Shown here in pieces: positions 26,295 to 34,098 of a stretch of 64,000 bases of DNA. The notes under the pieces were generated by a model. That model was not told the origin of the DNA, did not search any database, and worked only from the letters and a program-made list of their open reading frames with translations. Position 1 is the stretch's first letter. The number at the start of each line of letters is the position of its first letter. A program made the position numbers and the translations under genes. This stretch comes from Nocardioidaceae bacterium (lineage in GTDB: Bacteria > Actinomycetota > Actinomycetes > Propionibacteriales > Nocardioidaceae): assembly GCA_018672315.1 (NCBI GenBank), contig CP076053.1, positions 1,661,827 through 1,725,826 of the forward strand, read 5' to 3'.

Positions 26295-27722
26295 GGTCAA
26301 GTCCCAGGTAGTGGTGTAGCGCTGCGTTCTCCTTCACCGGGTGGTTCAGGCGGTCAGTGAGGGCAGGTCGTCGCCTCCGATCTGGGCGTCGGTGTCGAGG
26401 ACGGTGGTGAGTCTGCAGCGGGTGAGGACCTCGAGGCCGAGGTAGCGGCGGCCTTCGGCCCACTCATCGGTCTGCTCAGCCAGGACGGCGCCGACGAGCC
26501 GGACGATGGCTTCGCGGTTGGGGAAGATCCCCACGGCGTCGGTCCGGCGGCGGATCTCTCGGTTGAGCCGCTCGGCGGGGTTGTTGGACCAGATCTGGGA
26601 CCACACGTCCTTCGGGAACGTGGTGAACGCCAGGATGTCGGCGCGGGCGCCGTCGAGGTGGTCGTGCACCGCGGGCAACCGCTGGTCGACGTAGTCGATG
26701 AGGCGGTCGAACTGCGCGTGCACCGAGTCGGCGTCGGGCTGGTCGTAGACCGAGTGGAGCATCGCCTTCACCGCCGGCCACATCGCCTTCGGCGTCACAG
26801 CCATCAGGTTCGCGGCGTAGTGCGTCCTGCAGCGCTGCCACACCGCGCCGGGCAGGTTCGCTGCGACCGCGTCGACGAGGCCGGCGTGGGCGTCGGAGGT
26901 GACGAGCCCGACCCCAGCCAGGCCGCGGGCGACCAGGTCGGCGAAGAACTCGTTCCAGGCGGCCCCGGTCTCGCTGGTCGCGACGCGCATGCCGAGGACC
27001 TCGCGGTGCCCGTCGCCGTTCACGCCGGTCGCGACGAGCACGACGGCGTTGACCACGCGGCCGCCCTCGCGGACCTTCATCGTCAGGGCGTCGGCGGCGA
27101 CGAAGGTGAACGGCCCGGCCCCGTCGAGGGGTCGGTGGCGGAACTCCTCGACGTGCTGGTCGAGCTCGACCGCCATCCGGGAGACCTGGGACTTCGAGAG
27201 CGAGTCGATGCCGAGCTGCTTGACGAGCTTGTCCATCCGGCGGGTCGAGACGCCGGCGAGGTAGCAGTCCGCCACGACGGTGATGAGCGCTGACTCTGCG
27301 CGCTTTCGGCGCTCGAGGAGCCATTCGGGAAAGTAGGTGCCCTTGCGGAGCTTGGGCACGGCGACGTCGACGGTGCCGACGCGGGTGTCCAGCGGCCGGT
27401 GCCGGTAGCCGTTGCGCTGAGACGTGCGACCAGCGCTGGGGCGGCCATACTCGGCGCCGACCACGGCGTCGGCGTCGGCAGAGAGCAGTGCGTTGATCAT
27501 CGTCTGCAGCAGCTGCCGCAACAGGTCAGGGCTCGCCTCGCCCAGGGCTTCTTCGAGGAGGCCTGCAGGGTCGACAATGTGTGGAGCGGTCATCGTGGGG
27601 TCCGTTCGAGAGAGCTGTGAGAGGTGAACTCGAAGGATCACGTGGTGGCCGCGTCCTCGTCCGGCCCCATGCCGGTGACGATCTGGGCGACCTCGCGCTA
27701 CACCACTATCGGGGACTCAACT
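26295..27722 (-). mobile_element. IS256-family insertion sequence, copy 2
   Basis: 1428 bp, same ends and orientation as copy 1. Flanked by a different perfect 8-bp duplication, TTCACAGG, at 26287-26294 and 27723-27730, showing an independent insertion. The right duplication contains the stop codon of the lipoprotein gene that follows, so the insertion abuts that gene without breaking it. Confidence 0.95.
26346..27593 (-). CDS. IS256-family transposase, copy 2
   Basis: 415 aa from ATG at 27593. The translation is the same as that of the copy at 17954-19201, with all DDE motifs present. Intact. It marks the left edge of the metal-resistance island. Confidence 0.95.
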   Translation of the reverse strand: MTAPHIVDPAGLLEEALGEASPDLLRQLLQTMINALLSADADAVVGAEYGRPSAGRTSQRNGYRHRPLDTRVGTVDVAVPKLRKGTYFPEWLLERRKRAESALITVVADCYLAGVSTRRMDKLVKQLGIDSLSKSQVSRMAVELDQHVEEFRHRPLDGAGPFTFVAADALTMKVREGGRVVNAVVLVATGVNGDGHREVLGMRVATSETGAAWNEFFADLVARGLAGVGLVTSDAHAGLVDAVAANLPGAVWQRCRTHYAANLMAVTPKAMWPAVKAMLHSVYDQPDADSVHAQFDRLIDYVDQRLPAVHDHLDGARADILAFTTFPKDVWSQIWSNNPAERLNREIRRRTDAVGIFPNREAIVRLVGAVLAEQTDEWAEGRRYLGLEVLTRCRLTTVLDTDAQIGGDDLPSLTA

Positions 27723-27723
27723 T

Positions 27724-28614
27724 TCACAGGTCGACAGCGGTTGTGATCTCGGTCCAGGAGTCGCCCTCGTCTTGCGAGATCAGGATCGCGCCGTCGATGG
27801 CGGCGAACCAGCGTTTGCTCCCGGTTTCGAGCGCCTGGGGCGCTCCCGGCAGCCGACCCCGCGACACCCAGGTGACCCCTTCGTCGACGCTCACCTGCAC
27901 GTCGCCGTCGGGTCCCAGACCGACGAGCGCCCCGGGCTGCCAGTCGACCAGCGCGAGCGGAGGTGCCGTCGCGATGCGCTCGGGGGCGCGGCCGGACTGA
28001 AGGCGACGGAGGCCGCCGCGAGGGTCGGTGTACAAGACGACGCGACGTCCATCGGGGTCGGCCGCGAGGTCGACTGCTGGGACGCGTCCCCACGACTCCC
28101 ATCGCGTCCCGTCACGCGAGACCAGCAGATCGCCCGACTGCGAGTCGAGGCCGTAGAACGTGCCGCCCACTGTCTCCAGGGCGTGGAAGTCCGCTTCGCC
28201 GCTCAGGGACACCGGAGTCCAGGTCCGTGCAGCGTCGGTCGACTCGATCAGTCCGAGGAACGTGGGAAGGTCCTCGCGCAGGTCCGGGTGCCCACTGGCC
28301 AAGAATCGATCGGGCCCGGCGATAGCGAAGGCCATGGTGTCCTGGTAGCGATCGGCGACCCGACTGAATCCGTCCGACTCCAGCCGGAAGACGCCCGTGT
28401 GCGACGCGACGTACAGACGGTCGTCTGCTGGATTGACCCCTAGGCCATGGACGTGGGCGAACCGGGTCCCCTGGGCGACGCCCGCGTCGTCTTCACCATC
28501 GACGGAACACGAGGCTGCGAGGAGCATCGCGACTGCGGCCAGAGTCGGCGCTACCTTCCAGCGACGGAGCCCCGGGTGGCGTCGATGTTGCCGATGCGTG
28601 GACTGACAGGTCAT
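27724..28614 (-). CDS. Secreted beta-propeller lipoprotein (F510_1955-type, copy 1)
   Basis: 296 aa; ATG at 28614 overlaps the oxidase stop (ATGA, 28611-28614). Lipoprotein signal with lipobox LAASC at about 33-37. The body is built of BNR/sialidase-like propeller repeats: HVHGLGVNPADDRLYVASHTG, GLIESTDAARTWTPVSL, LLVSRDGTRWESWG, VSVDEGVTWVSRG, ISQDEGDSWTEI. Proteins of this F510_1955 type are recurrent companions of copper and mercury genes; their role is not known and the glycosidase label is doubtful. Extracellular, membrane-tethered. It has a paralogue at 39012-39923 in the same island. Confidence 0.82.
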   Translation of the reverse strand: MTCQSTHRQHRRHPGLRRWKVAPTLAAVAMLLAASCSVDGEDDAGVAQGTRFAHVHGLGVNPADDRLYVASHTGVFRLESDGFSRVADRYQDTMAFAIAGPDRFLASGHPDLREDLPTFLGLIESTDAARTWTPVSLSGEADFHALETVGGTFYGLDSQSGDLLVSRDGTRWESWGRVPAVDLAADPDGRRVVLYTDPRGGLRRLQSGRAPERIATAPPLALVDWQPGALVGLGPDGDVQVSVDEGVTWVSRGRLPGAPQALETGSKRWFAAIDGAILISQDEGDSWTEITTAVDL

Positions 28615-30077
28615 CGCACCTCCACGACACCCATCATGCCTCGATCCTCGTGGTCGAGGATGTGGCAGTGGTACACGCTGCTGCCCGTGTAGTCATCGAA
28701 TGCGATGAGCACTTTCACCTCACCATCGGCAGGCACGTTGACCACATCGAGCCGCCCCACCTCGTTCCGGGGAGCGCCGTCCTCTTCGATGAGCTGCATG
28801 GGCCACACGTGGAGATGGAAGGGGTGGTCCATCGTGCTCGCGTTGCGGATCGTCCACTCCTCGACGGCTCCGGCGTCCACGCGCTGATCGACGCGGTTGG
28901 CGTCGTACGCTCTGCCGTCGAAGCCGAAACTCATGCCGCCACCCATCCCCATCATTCCGCCGCCGGTGGTCAGCGTCAGGGTCCGTCGTCTGGCGACCTG
29001 CTCGTCCCTGAGGTCGCGGAGGGCAGGGGCCGACAGCGTGGACGCAGAGAGAAGCCCCCTGCCATCCCGACCCTCCCGGCTCGACCCGCTCGTCACGACG
29101 GTGGCCAGCTCCACCTCCGGCGACACGGACCCGCCGAACATCCCTCCCATGCCGGCCGACCGGTTCACGGCCGCCGATACCAGCCGGGAACTGCCGCTGC
29201 CGGGCGTCACGAGGAGATCCGCCCGGTTGCCCGGAACGAGGTCGACCGACCTGACGTCGCGCGACTGGGGGAGCCGGTGCCCGTCGCGGCGGAGCAGCTG
29301 CAGCGAGTGGCCCGGCAGGCCGAGGCTGAGGTAGCGCGAAGAGCAAGCGTTGACGATCTGCCACCGCTCGGTCTCGCCGGTCGTGAGCTGGAGCCGGGGC
29401 ATCACCTGTCCATTCAGGAGCACCTGGTCGCCCTCGCGGCCGGTCATGTGCTCCTCCATCGAGCCGCTGCGGACGGTGCCGTCACCGCCCAGGGTGATGT
29501 CGGAGACCACGATGAGCCGAGTGCGTGCGACAGGGACCCCGTCGTCCGACCCCTCGATGAGGATGGCGCCGTACAGCCCGGAGAAGACCTGCTCGGCGAC
29601 GCTGCCGTGAAGGTGGGGGTGGTACCAGAAGAGTCCCGTCGGGTGGTCGGAGGGGATGCGGTACTCGTAGGCCTGCTCCTCGCCAGGGCCGACGGTCAGG
29701 AAGACGTTGTCGCTGCGACCCTCGGGTGAGACGTGCAGACCGTGGACGTGCAGGTTGGTCGGCTGGTCGAGGCGGTTCACCAGCTGGAGGCGGATCGTCT
29801 CGCCGGGGCGCGCTCGCAGCGTCGGTCCGGGAAGTCCGCCGTTGTAGCTCATCGTGCGTGCGGCGACGCCCCCCACCTCGTGCTCGGTCTCGGCCGCAAC
29901 GAGGCGTGCGTCGAGGGTTCCGCCCGTGCTGCTCAGGACGGGGGGCTCCCTCAGGTCCTGGCCCGTCACGACGTCGAGGGTGCTGCGCTGGACGAAGAGT
30001 CCGGTGGCGCCCGTGACGGCGCTCGCGACTCCGAGCCCACCCAGAGCGAGAAAGCGACGACGACCGACAGGACGCAT
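28611..30077 (-). CDS. Multicopper oxidase, Tat-exported
   Basis: 488 aa. Twin-arginine-type leader (GRRRFLALGGLGVASAV). All four copper-binding segments are present: NLHVHGLHV (about 107-115), FWYHPHLHGSV (about 150-160), DHPFHLHVWP (about 419-428) and YHCHILDHEDRGMM (about 468-481), giving type 1, 2 and 3 sites with a Met axial-type ligand. A Met/Gly insert GGGMMGMGGGMSFGFDG near residue 380 resembles the Met-rich Cu(I) regions of CueO. It should oxidise Cu(I) to Cu(II) outside the cell. Start is adjacent to the stop of the SHOCT gene and its stop overlaps the propeller gene, so they form one operon, probably under the CsoR-type regulator upstream. Confidence 0.93.
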   Translation of the reverse strand: MRPVGRRRFLALGGLGVASAVTGATGLFVQRSTLDVVTGQDLREPPVLSSTGGTLDARLVAAETEHEVGGVAARTMSYNGGLPGPTLRARPGETIRLQLVNRLDQPTNLHVHGLHVSPEGRSDNVFLTVGPGEEQAYEYRIPSDHPTGLFWYHPHLHGSVAEQVFSGLYGAILIEGSDDGVPVARTRLIVVSDITLGGDGTVRSGSMEEHMTGREGDQVLLNGQVMPRLQLTTGETERWQIVNACSSRYLSLGLPGHSLQLLRRDGHRLPQSRDVRSVDLVPGNRADLLVTPGSGSSRLVSAAVNRSAGMGGMFGGSVSPEVELATVVTSGSSREGRDGRGLLSASTLSAPALRDLRDEQVARRRTLTLTTGGGMMGMGGGMSFGFDGRAYDANRVDQRVDAGAVEEWTIRNASTMDHPFHLHVWPMQLIEEDGAPRNEVGRLDVVNVPADGEVKVLIAFDDYTGSSVYHCHILDHEDRGMMGVVEVR

Positions 30078-30326
30078 TCAGTCGCTGCCCATCGCGCGCT
30101 TGCGCCGTTCGTAGTCCTCGTCGTCGATCTCTCCGCGCGCGTAGCGCTGGTCCAGCAGTTCGCGCGCGGAGAGCTCAGACGAAGACGAAGGCGCCTGGGA
30201 AGACTTCTGGTCCCCGGTCCGGCCGCTGACACCCCCGAGCAGCGCCCAGACGACGACCACGACGATCAGCACCAGACCGATCATCATCAACAGGCCGAAT
30301 CCCAGACCGGCGCCACCGCCCATCAC
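30078..30326 (-). CDS. SHOCT-domain small membrane protein
   Basis: About 82 aa (GTG at 30326 or ATG at 30323). Met/Gly-rich N-terminus MMGGGAGLG, one membrane span (LMMIGLVLIVVVVVWALLGG), a Ser-rich linker and a C-terminal SHOCT motif ELLDQRYARGEIDDEDYERRK. SHOCT domains form short helical ends that mediate oligomerisation. Such proteins often accompany multicopper oxidases in actinobacterial copper loci. Function unknown; membrane location clear. It abuts the oxidase gene without a gap. Confidence 0.82.
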   Translation of the reverse strand: MMGGGAGLGFGLLMMIGLVLIVVVVVWALLGGVSGRTGDQKSSQAPSSSSELSARELLDQRYARGEIDDEDYERRKRAMGSD

Positions 30327-30440
30327 TGACGGTCTCGCCGGGTGGTCGAGTCGAGGTTCCGGCGAATGCAGGTGAGGCGGGGGCCTCCCGGGGGGTGTGA
30401 CACTGGATTCTCCTTCTTGACGCGGCGTTAGCGGCTGAGC

Positions 30441-30773
30441 TCAGGACTTGACGAGGCGGGCGATGGCGTCCGAGGCCTCTCGGATCTTGGCTCGAGCTGC
30501 GGCGTCATCTGCCTTGGCGGCATCGACGACGCAGTGCTTCAGGTGCTCGTCAAGCAAGCCCAGCGCGACGGACTGCAAGGCCTTCGTCATGGCGGACACC
30601 TGGGTGAGGATGTCGATGCAGTACTTCTCCTCCTCGACCATCCGCTGCAGCCCGCGGGCCTGTCCCTCGATGCGGCGAAGCCGCTTGAGGTAGCCGTCCT
30701 TGTCGTGGATGTAGCCGTGCTGGTGGTCTCCAGAGGAGGTCCCTGCACCCTCGCCAGGCGTCGTGTCCGCCAC
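30441..30773 (-). CDS. csoR: CsoR-family copper-sensing repressor
   Basis: 110 aa from GTG at 30773, preceded by GGGGAGAGG at good spacing. The Cu(I) ligand set is exact: Cys52, His77 and Cys81, with the C-x25-H-x4-C spacing of CsoR (YCIDIL and EHLKHCV). Helical DUF156 fold: KRLRRIEGQARGLQRMVEEEKYC. Without copper it binds DNA; Cu(I) releases it. The His-containing N-terminal tail (DHQHGYIHD) is an extra often seen in actinobacterial members. It is divergent from the nuo-like operon, and a dyad typical of CsoR targets lies between them. Downstream on the same strand are the SHOCT, oxidase and propeller genes, which it likely also controls. Confidence 0.9.
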   Translation of the reverse strand: MADTTPGEGAGTSSGDHQHGYIHDKDGYLKRLRRIEGQARGLQRMVEEEKYCIDILTQVSAMTKALQSVALGLLDEHLKHCVVDAAKADDAAARAKIREASDAIARLVKS

Positions 30774-30851
30774 ATCGACCTCTCCCCGGCGACACCGCCC
30801 GGCCCGAGCGTGCCTGGGCGTCGGCTCGTTCACCTGCCGTGTTGTCGTATT

Positions 30852-30875
30852 GATACTATACCCCCGCATAGTATC
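30852..30875. promoter_or_regulatory. Probable CsoR operator
   Basis: A 24-bp dyad: left arm GATACTAT, central ACCCCCGC, right arm ATAGTATC. The arms are perfect inverted repeats around a C-run, matching the AT-flanked G/C-tract pattern of CsoR operators. It lies in the 144-bp region between csoR (start 30773) and the nuoA-like gene (start 30918) and could control both. Confidence 0.75.
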
Positions 30876-30917
30876 CCTGTTTGGAGCATCCGTCGCAGAA
30901 CCCCGAGAGGAGCTGTC

Positions 30918-31259
30918 GTGCTGAGTCTCGTCACCCTGCTGGCCATGCTCGTCGCGGCAGGCCTGATGCTTGCGGCCTTCCACTGGAGCCTGGCCGACGC
31001 GCGGACCCCCCTCCTGGTGCTGCCGCAGGCGTCGGGCCGCGTGCCCACCCAGCACGCCCTGTCGCGCTACCACCCGCGGTGGTACGCCGCGAGCGTGGTG
31101 TTCCTGGCCTTCGACGTGGAGATGCTCTTCATGTACCCGTGGGCCGTCGTCGTCGCCGAGCTCGGTCCCGGGGCGGTCATCGAGATGTTCGTGTTCCTCG
31201 GCGTACTGCTCGCCGCCGTGGCCTGGGCGCGCCGCGAGGGGGCCTTCCGGTGGGCCTGA
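30918..31259 (+). CDS. nuoA: NuoA-like complex I membrane subunit
   Basis: 113 aa from GTG at 30918 with GAGAGGAG upstream. Three membrane spans, and the NuoA signature FDVEMLFMYPWAVV (about 74-87), which keeps the conserved acidic residues, plus LSRYHPRWYAASVVFLAFD. In complex I NuoA helps join the membrane arm to the quinone module. Here it heads a cluster that lacks the NADH and Fe-S subunits. Its stop lies inside the next gene, which starts at 31250. The CsoR-like dyad 43 bp upstream suggests copper control. Confidence 0.85.
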   Translation: MLSLVTLLAMLVAAGLMLAAFHWSLADARTPLLVLPQASGRVPTQHALSRYHPRWYAASVVFLAFDVEMLFMYPWAVVVAELGPGAVIEMFVFLGVLLAAVAWARREGAFRWA

Positions 31260-32287
31260 GGCGACGACTGGTCTCCGCAGCGACCGTCCGACCCCGCGTG
31301 TACGTCGTCGAGTCGCCCGGCGGCGCGGCCGTACGCATGGCGGTCGAGGACGAGCTCGACCGCCGGCACTGGCTGGCCGCCGAGAGCCCAGCCTCGGCCG
31401 ACGTGCTGCTGCTGGCCGGCGCGACGCCCGCCGCCCTCGTCGACGCCGAGCAGCTGCTGTGGTCCCAGCTGCCCGGACCCCGCACCCGCACCACAATCAC
31501 GGATGCGCGTGAGGCCGCTCCGGCGTTGGACCGGGCACGGCGCGCTCTGCGCGACGCGGAGGCGGTGCGGCGTGATGCGCGCCAGCGCCCGACCGACCTG
31601 GTCGAGCCCTGGGTGAGCCTGGGTCACGACGACCACGCTGACACGTCCCACGAGCACGAGGACCACCACGATGGCGGCGGCGGCGACCACGACCACGAGG
31701 GCATGGACATGGCCCCGGGCGGAGTTCCGCTCGCCGGGGGCGCGGAGGATCGGGACGGACTCGAGATGGACGTGCTCGAGCACCCCCTGGGGCCCTTGCT
31801 CGACCGGTGGCCCGGGGGTCTGCAGCTGACCACGAGACTGCACGGCGACACGGTGGCTGAGGTCGAGGTGAGGTGGTGGGCGCGCACCGGTGTGTCGTCG
31901 CTCGCCGACGACCGCGGAGGAGCGACCGACGCGCTGGACGCGGTCGCCACGGTCCTGTCCCTCGTCGGCGACGAGCGCTGGGCCCACCGCGCTCGCCGGA
32001 ATCGCGCGGAGGGATCAGGCGGCCCTGCGGGTCGCGACGCCCCGGGTCTGCGGCGGCGCTTGAGGAGGCTCAAGCGCCTGGGGGTGCTGCCCGGCGAGGC
32101 GGTCAGCACGCTTCTACGCCAGCTCGACGGTGACGCGGACCCCCTGGACGACGACGACCTCGTGGCGGTGCTCGCCGGGCGCGACCTCGGCGACGTGCGT
32201 CTCCTGGTCGCCTCCTACGCGCCGCTCCTGCACTGTCGTCCGCACGGATCGCCGTCAGACCTGACCGAGCAGGGCAGCGATGCCTGA
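31250..32287 (+). CDS. His-rich protein with NuoB-like N-terminus
   Basis: 345 aa from GTG at 31250, overlapping the end of nuoA. Residues about 15-80 (ASADVLLLAGATPAALVDAE, LWSQLPGPRTRTTIT) resemble the NuoB stretch SDVMIVAGT...LYDQMPEPRYVI, but the Fe-S cysteines are absent. Residues about 125-155 are a His/Asp/Glu/Gly-rich stretch (HDDHADTSHEHEDHHDGGGG, then DHDHEGMDM), a probable metal site. The C-terminal half (HPLGPLLDRWPGGLQLTTRL) is only faintly like NuoD and otherwise unknown. Soluble, probably on the cytoplasmic face of the membrane complex. The NuoB relation is an inference from a short pattern; the His-rich region is plain. Confidence 0.7.
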   Translation: MGLRRRLVSAATVRPRVYVVESPGGAAVRMAVEDELDRRHWLAAESPASADVLLLAGATPAALVDAEQLLWSQLPGPRTRTTITDAREAAPALDRARRALRDAEAVRRDARQRPTDLVEPWVSLGHDDHADTSHEHEDHHDGGGGDHDHEGMDMAPGGVPLAGGAEDRDGLEMDVLEHPLGPLLDRWPGGLQLTTRLHGDTVAEVEVRWWARTGVSSLADDRGGATDALDAVATVLSLVGDERWAHRARRNRAEGSGGPAGRDAPGLRRRLRRLKRLGVLPGEAVSTLLRQLDGDADPLDDDDLVAVLAGRDLGDVRLLVASYAPLLHCRPHGSPSDLTEQGSDA

Positions 32288-33173
32288 GCTCGCCGTCCTC
32301 GTCCTCGTCCTGGCCCTGGCGTGGACCTCCAGCGCGGTCCGCGCCGTCGCGACCGGTCGTCCGCTCCCGATATCGGTCAGCCACGGCCCCGTCGAGGCGG
32401 TGCGTCTCGTGCGGCAACGTCGGCGACGCACCCTCGCGGCCGACCTGCCCCTGTGGCGGCTGGGCGCCTGGGGCCTCTTGCCGACCGCTGCGCTGCTGCT
32501 GGCGCTGGTGCCCTTCGGGGACGAGGCGCTGCTCGCGAGCCCCGTCGGCGTGGTGTGGACGAACACCCTCGACATCGCCGTCTGGGGCCTGGTCTGGCTT
32601 CTCGGGTGGGGGGCCAACTCGGTGGTCGGTCTGGTCGGGGGCTACCGGTTCCTCGCGTTGGGGCTGGCCTACGAGCTGCCGCTGATGTTCGCCATCGTCG
32701 CCCCGGCGCTCGCCGCGAGCAGCCTCGACCTCGCCGCCATCGGGGCCGCCCAGACCGGTCTCTGGTACGCCGTGTGGATGCCCGTGGCGTTCGCCGCCTA
32801 CCTGGTCGGGGTGCTCGGCTTCGCCGTGCTGGGCCCCTTGGCCGCCCCGGCTGGGTCGGAGTCCACCTGCGGCGTGCTGGCCGAGCTCTCGGGACCCGAT
32901 CTCCTCGTGGCTCGTCTCGGGCGTCACGCCTTGCTGGGTGCCGGCGCGGCGGTCGCCGTGCCGCTGTTCCTCGGTGGGGGAGCGGGGCCTCTGCTTCCCG
33001 CTGCGGTCTGGGTCGTCGTCAAGGCGCTGGCGCTGACCGCGGGGCTCGCCTTCGTCGCGGGACGACTCCCCGCCTGGCGGGTGCACCGGTTGATGGAGCC
33101 CCTGTGGACCAAGCTGCTGCCCCTGGTCGTGGCGCAGGACCTTGTCGTGGGGGTCGTGGTGGTGCTGCGATGA
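32280..33173 (+). CDS. nuoH: NuoH-like complex I membrane subunit
   Basis: 297 aa, slightly shorter than usual NuoH (about 325-400). Seven to eight membrane spans. The segment ANSVVGLVGGYRFLALGLAY followed by ELPL corresponds to the NuoH region that ends SYEIPL, which lines the quinone chamber. Some acidic and Arg residues of canonical loops are not obvious. It starts 8 bp inside the preceding gene and overlaps nuoJ by ATGA (33170-33173). In full complex I, NuoH binds quinone together with NuoB and NuoD; here those partners are missing or degenerate. Confidence 0.8.
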   Translation: MPELAVLVLVLALAWTSSAVRAVATGRPLPISVSHGPVEAVRLVRQRRRRTLAADLPLWRLGAWGLLPTAALLLALVPFGDEALLASPVGVVWTNTLDIAVWGLVWLLGWGANSVVGLVGGYRFLALGLAYELPLMFAIVAPALAASSLDLAAIGAAQTGLWYAVWMPVAFAAYLVGVLGFAVLGPLAAPAGSESTCGVLAELSGPDLLVARLGRHALLGAGAAVAVPLFLGGGAGPLLPAAVWVVVKALALTAGLAFVAGRLPAWRVHRLMEPLWTKLLPLVVAQDLVVGVVVVLR

Positions 33174-33778
33174 CGACGTTCGCGATCGACAGCAGCGTGC
33201 TGGTCGACGTGACCTTCTGGGTCTGCGGGGTGGTCGCCGTGGTGGCGGGCGCCCTGGTGTTCGTGTTCGACTCCATGGCCCGCGCGACGTATGCGCTGAT
33301 GACCTCGTTCCTGGCCACCGGTGCCGCACTGCTGCTGATGCAGCAGGACTACCTCGGCGTGATCGTGGTGCTGATGATGATCATGGAGATGGCCGTCATG
33401 GCCGTCTACATGATGATGTTCATGGGGATGAACCCGGCCCTCATGCCGATGAGCATGGTGCACTCCCACCGCACCGCCGTCGGTGTCGCGGTCGTCACCT
33501 TCGTCGTGCTGGGGTCCGGCGCCGTGCTCGTGCCGTGGCCGACGCGGCGCGGTGCGCCCTCGCCGGACGTCACGGCCGCCCTGGGTCGGGCGATCATGGA
33601 GAGCCACATGCTCGTGATGATGGCCGTGGGCCCGGTCATGGTCGGCACCATCGTCGTCGGTGTCGTGCTGTCCTCCGCCCGCAGCCGCTACGACCGGTTG
33701 GGCGACGACCTGGACCAGCCCCCGTCGGACCCACCTCGCGTCGGTGGCGGCTCCACCGGTCAGAAGGCCTCCCGATGA
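33170..33778 (+). CDS. nuoJ: NuoJ-like membrane subunit, methionine-rich
   Basis: 202 aa. About five spans. The position where NuoJ normally has its VYAGAIMVLFVFV helix reads MMIMEMAVMAVYMMMFMGMN, followed by PALMPMSMVHSHR: about 14 Met residues in 40, plus two His. The early part (VVAGALVFVFDSMARATYALMTSFLATGAALLLM) follows the NuoJ pattern. Met clusters of this type are common Cu(I) ligands, which fits the surrounding copper genes, but this is inference. The hydrophilic C-terminal tail (about 175-202) is Pro/Gly/Ser-rich. ATGA overlaps join it to nuoH and nuoK. Confidence 0.8.
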   Translation: MTTFAIDSSVLVDVTFWVCGVVAVVAGALVFVFDSMARATYALMTSFLATGAALLLMQQDYLGVIVVLMMIMEMAVMAVYMMMFMGMNPALMPMSMVHSHRTAVGVAVVTFVVLGSGAVLVPWPTRRGAPSPDVTAALGRAIMESHMLVMMAVGPVMVGTIVVGVVLSSARSRYDRLGDDLDQPPSDPPRVGGGSTGQKASR

Positions 33779-34098
33779 CCCTCGAGACCGTGCTGCTCAT
33801 CGCCTCCGCCCTCGTCGCGGTGGGGCTCTACGGTGCCCTGTCCCAACAGGTCGTCGTGATGGTGATGATGGGCCTGGAGCTGATGATCGCCGGGGTGCTG
33901 CTCGCGCTCGGGGGCCTCTGGTGGTTCCTGTCCCCGGACCCCTCCGGCCAGGTGCTGCTGCTGGTCGTGCTCGCCGCCATGACGGTCGAGATGGCCACCG
34001 GGTTCGCGGTGGCGACCCTGCTTCACCGGCGCGCGGGTGCGGACATGACCGACATGCTCACAGACCTCCACGAACGCGTCGCGGACGGTGAGGCGTGA
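33775..34098 (+). CDS. nuoK: NuoK-like membrane subunit
   Basis: 107 aa, normal family length, three membrane spans. The two buried glutamates needed for proton movement are kept: MGLELMIAG (TM2) and AAMTVEMATGFAVATLLHRR (TM3). This means the half-channel at the foot of the membrane arm may still work. Starts inside the end of nuoJ (ATGA) and its stop overlaps the nuoL start at 34095. Confidence 0.88.
   Translation: MTLETVLLIASALVAVGLYGALSQQVVVMVMMGLELMIAGVLLALGGLWWFLSPDPSGQVLLLVVLAAMTVEMATGFAVATLLHRRAGADMTDMLTDLHERVADGEA

Noticed and set aside
17903-27722. Composite transposon made of the two IS256 copies
   Set aside because: Each copy has its own target duplication, and the outer flanks do not match each other.
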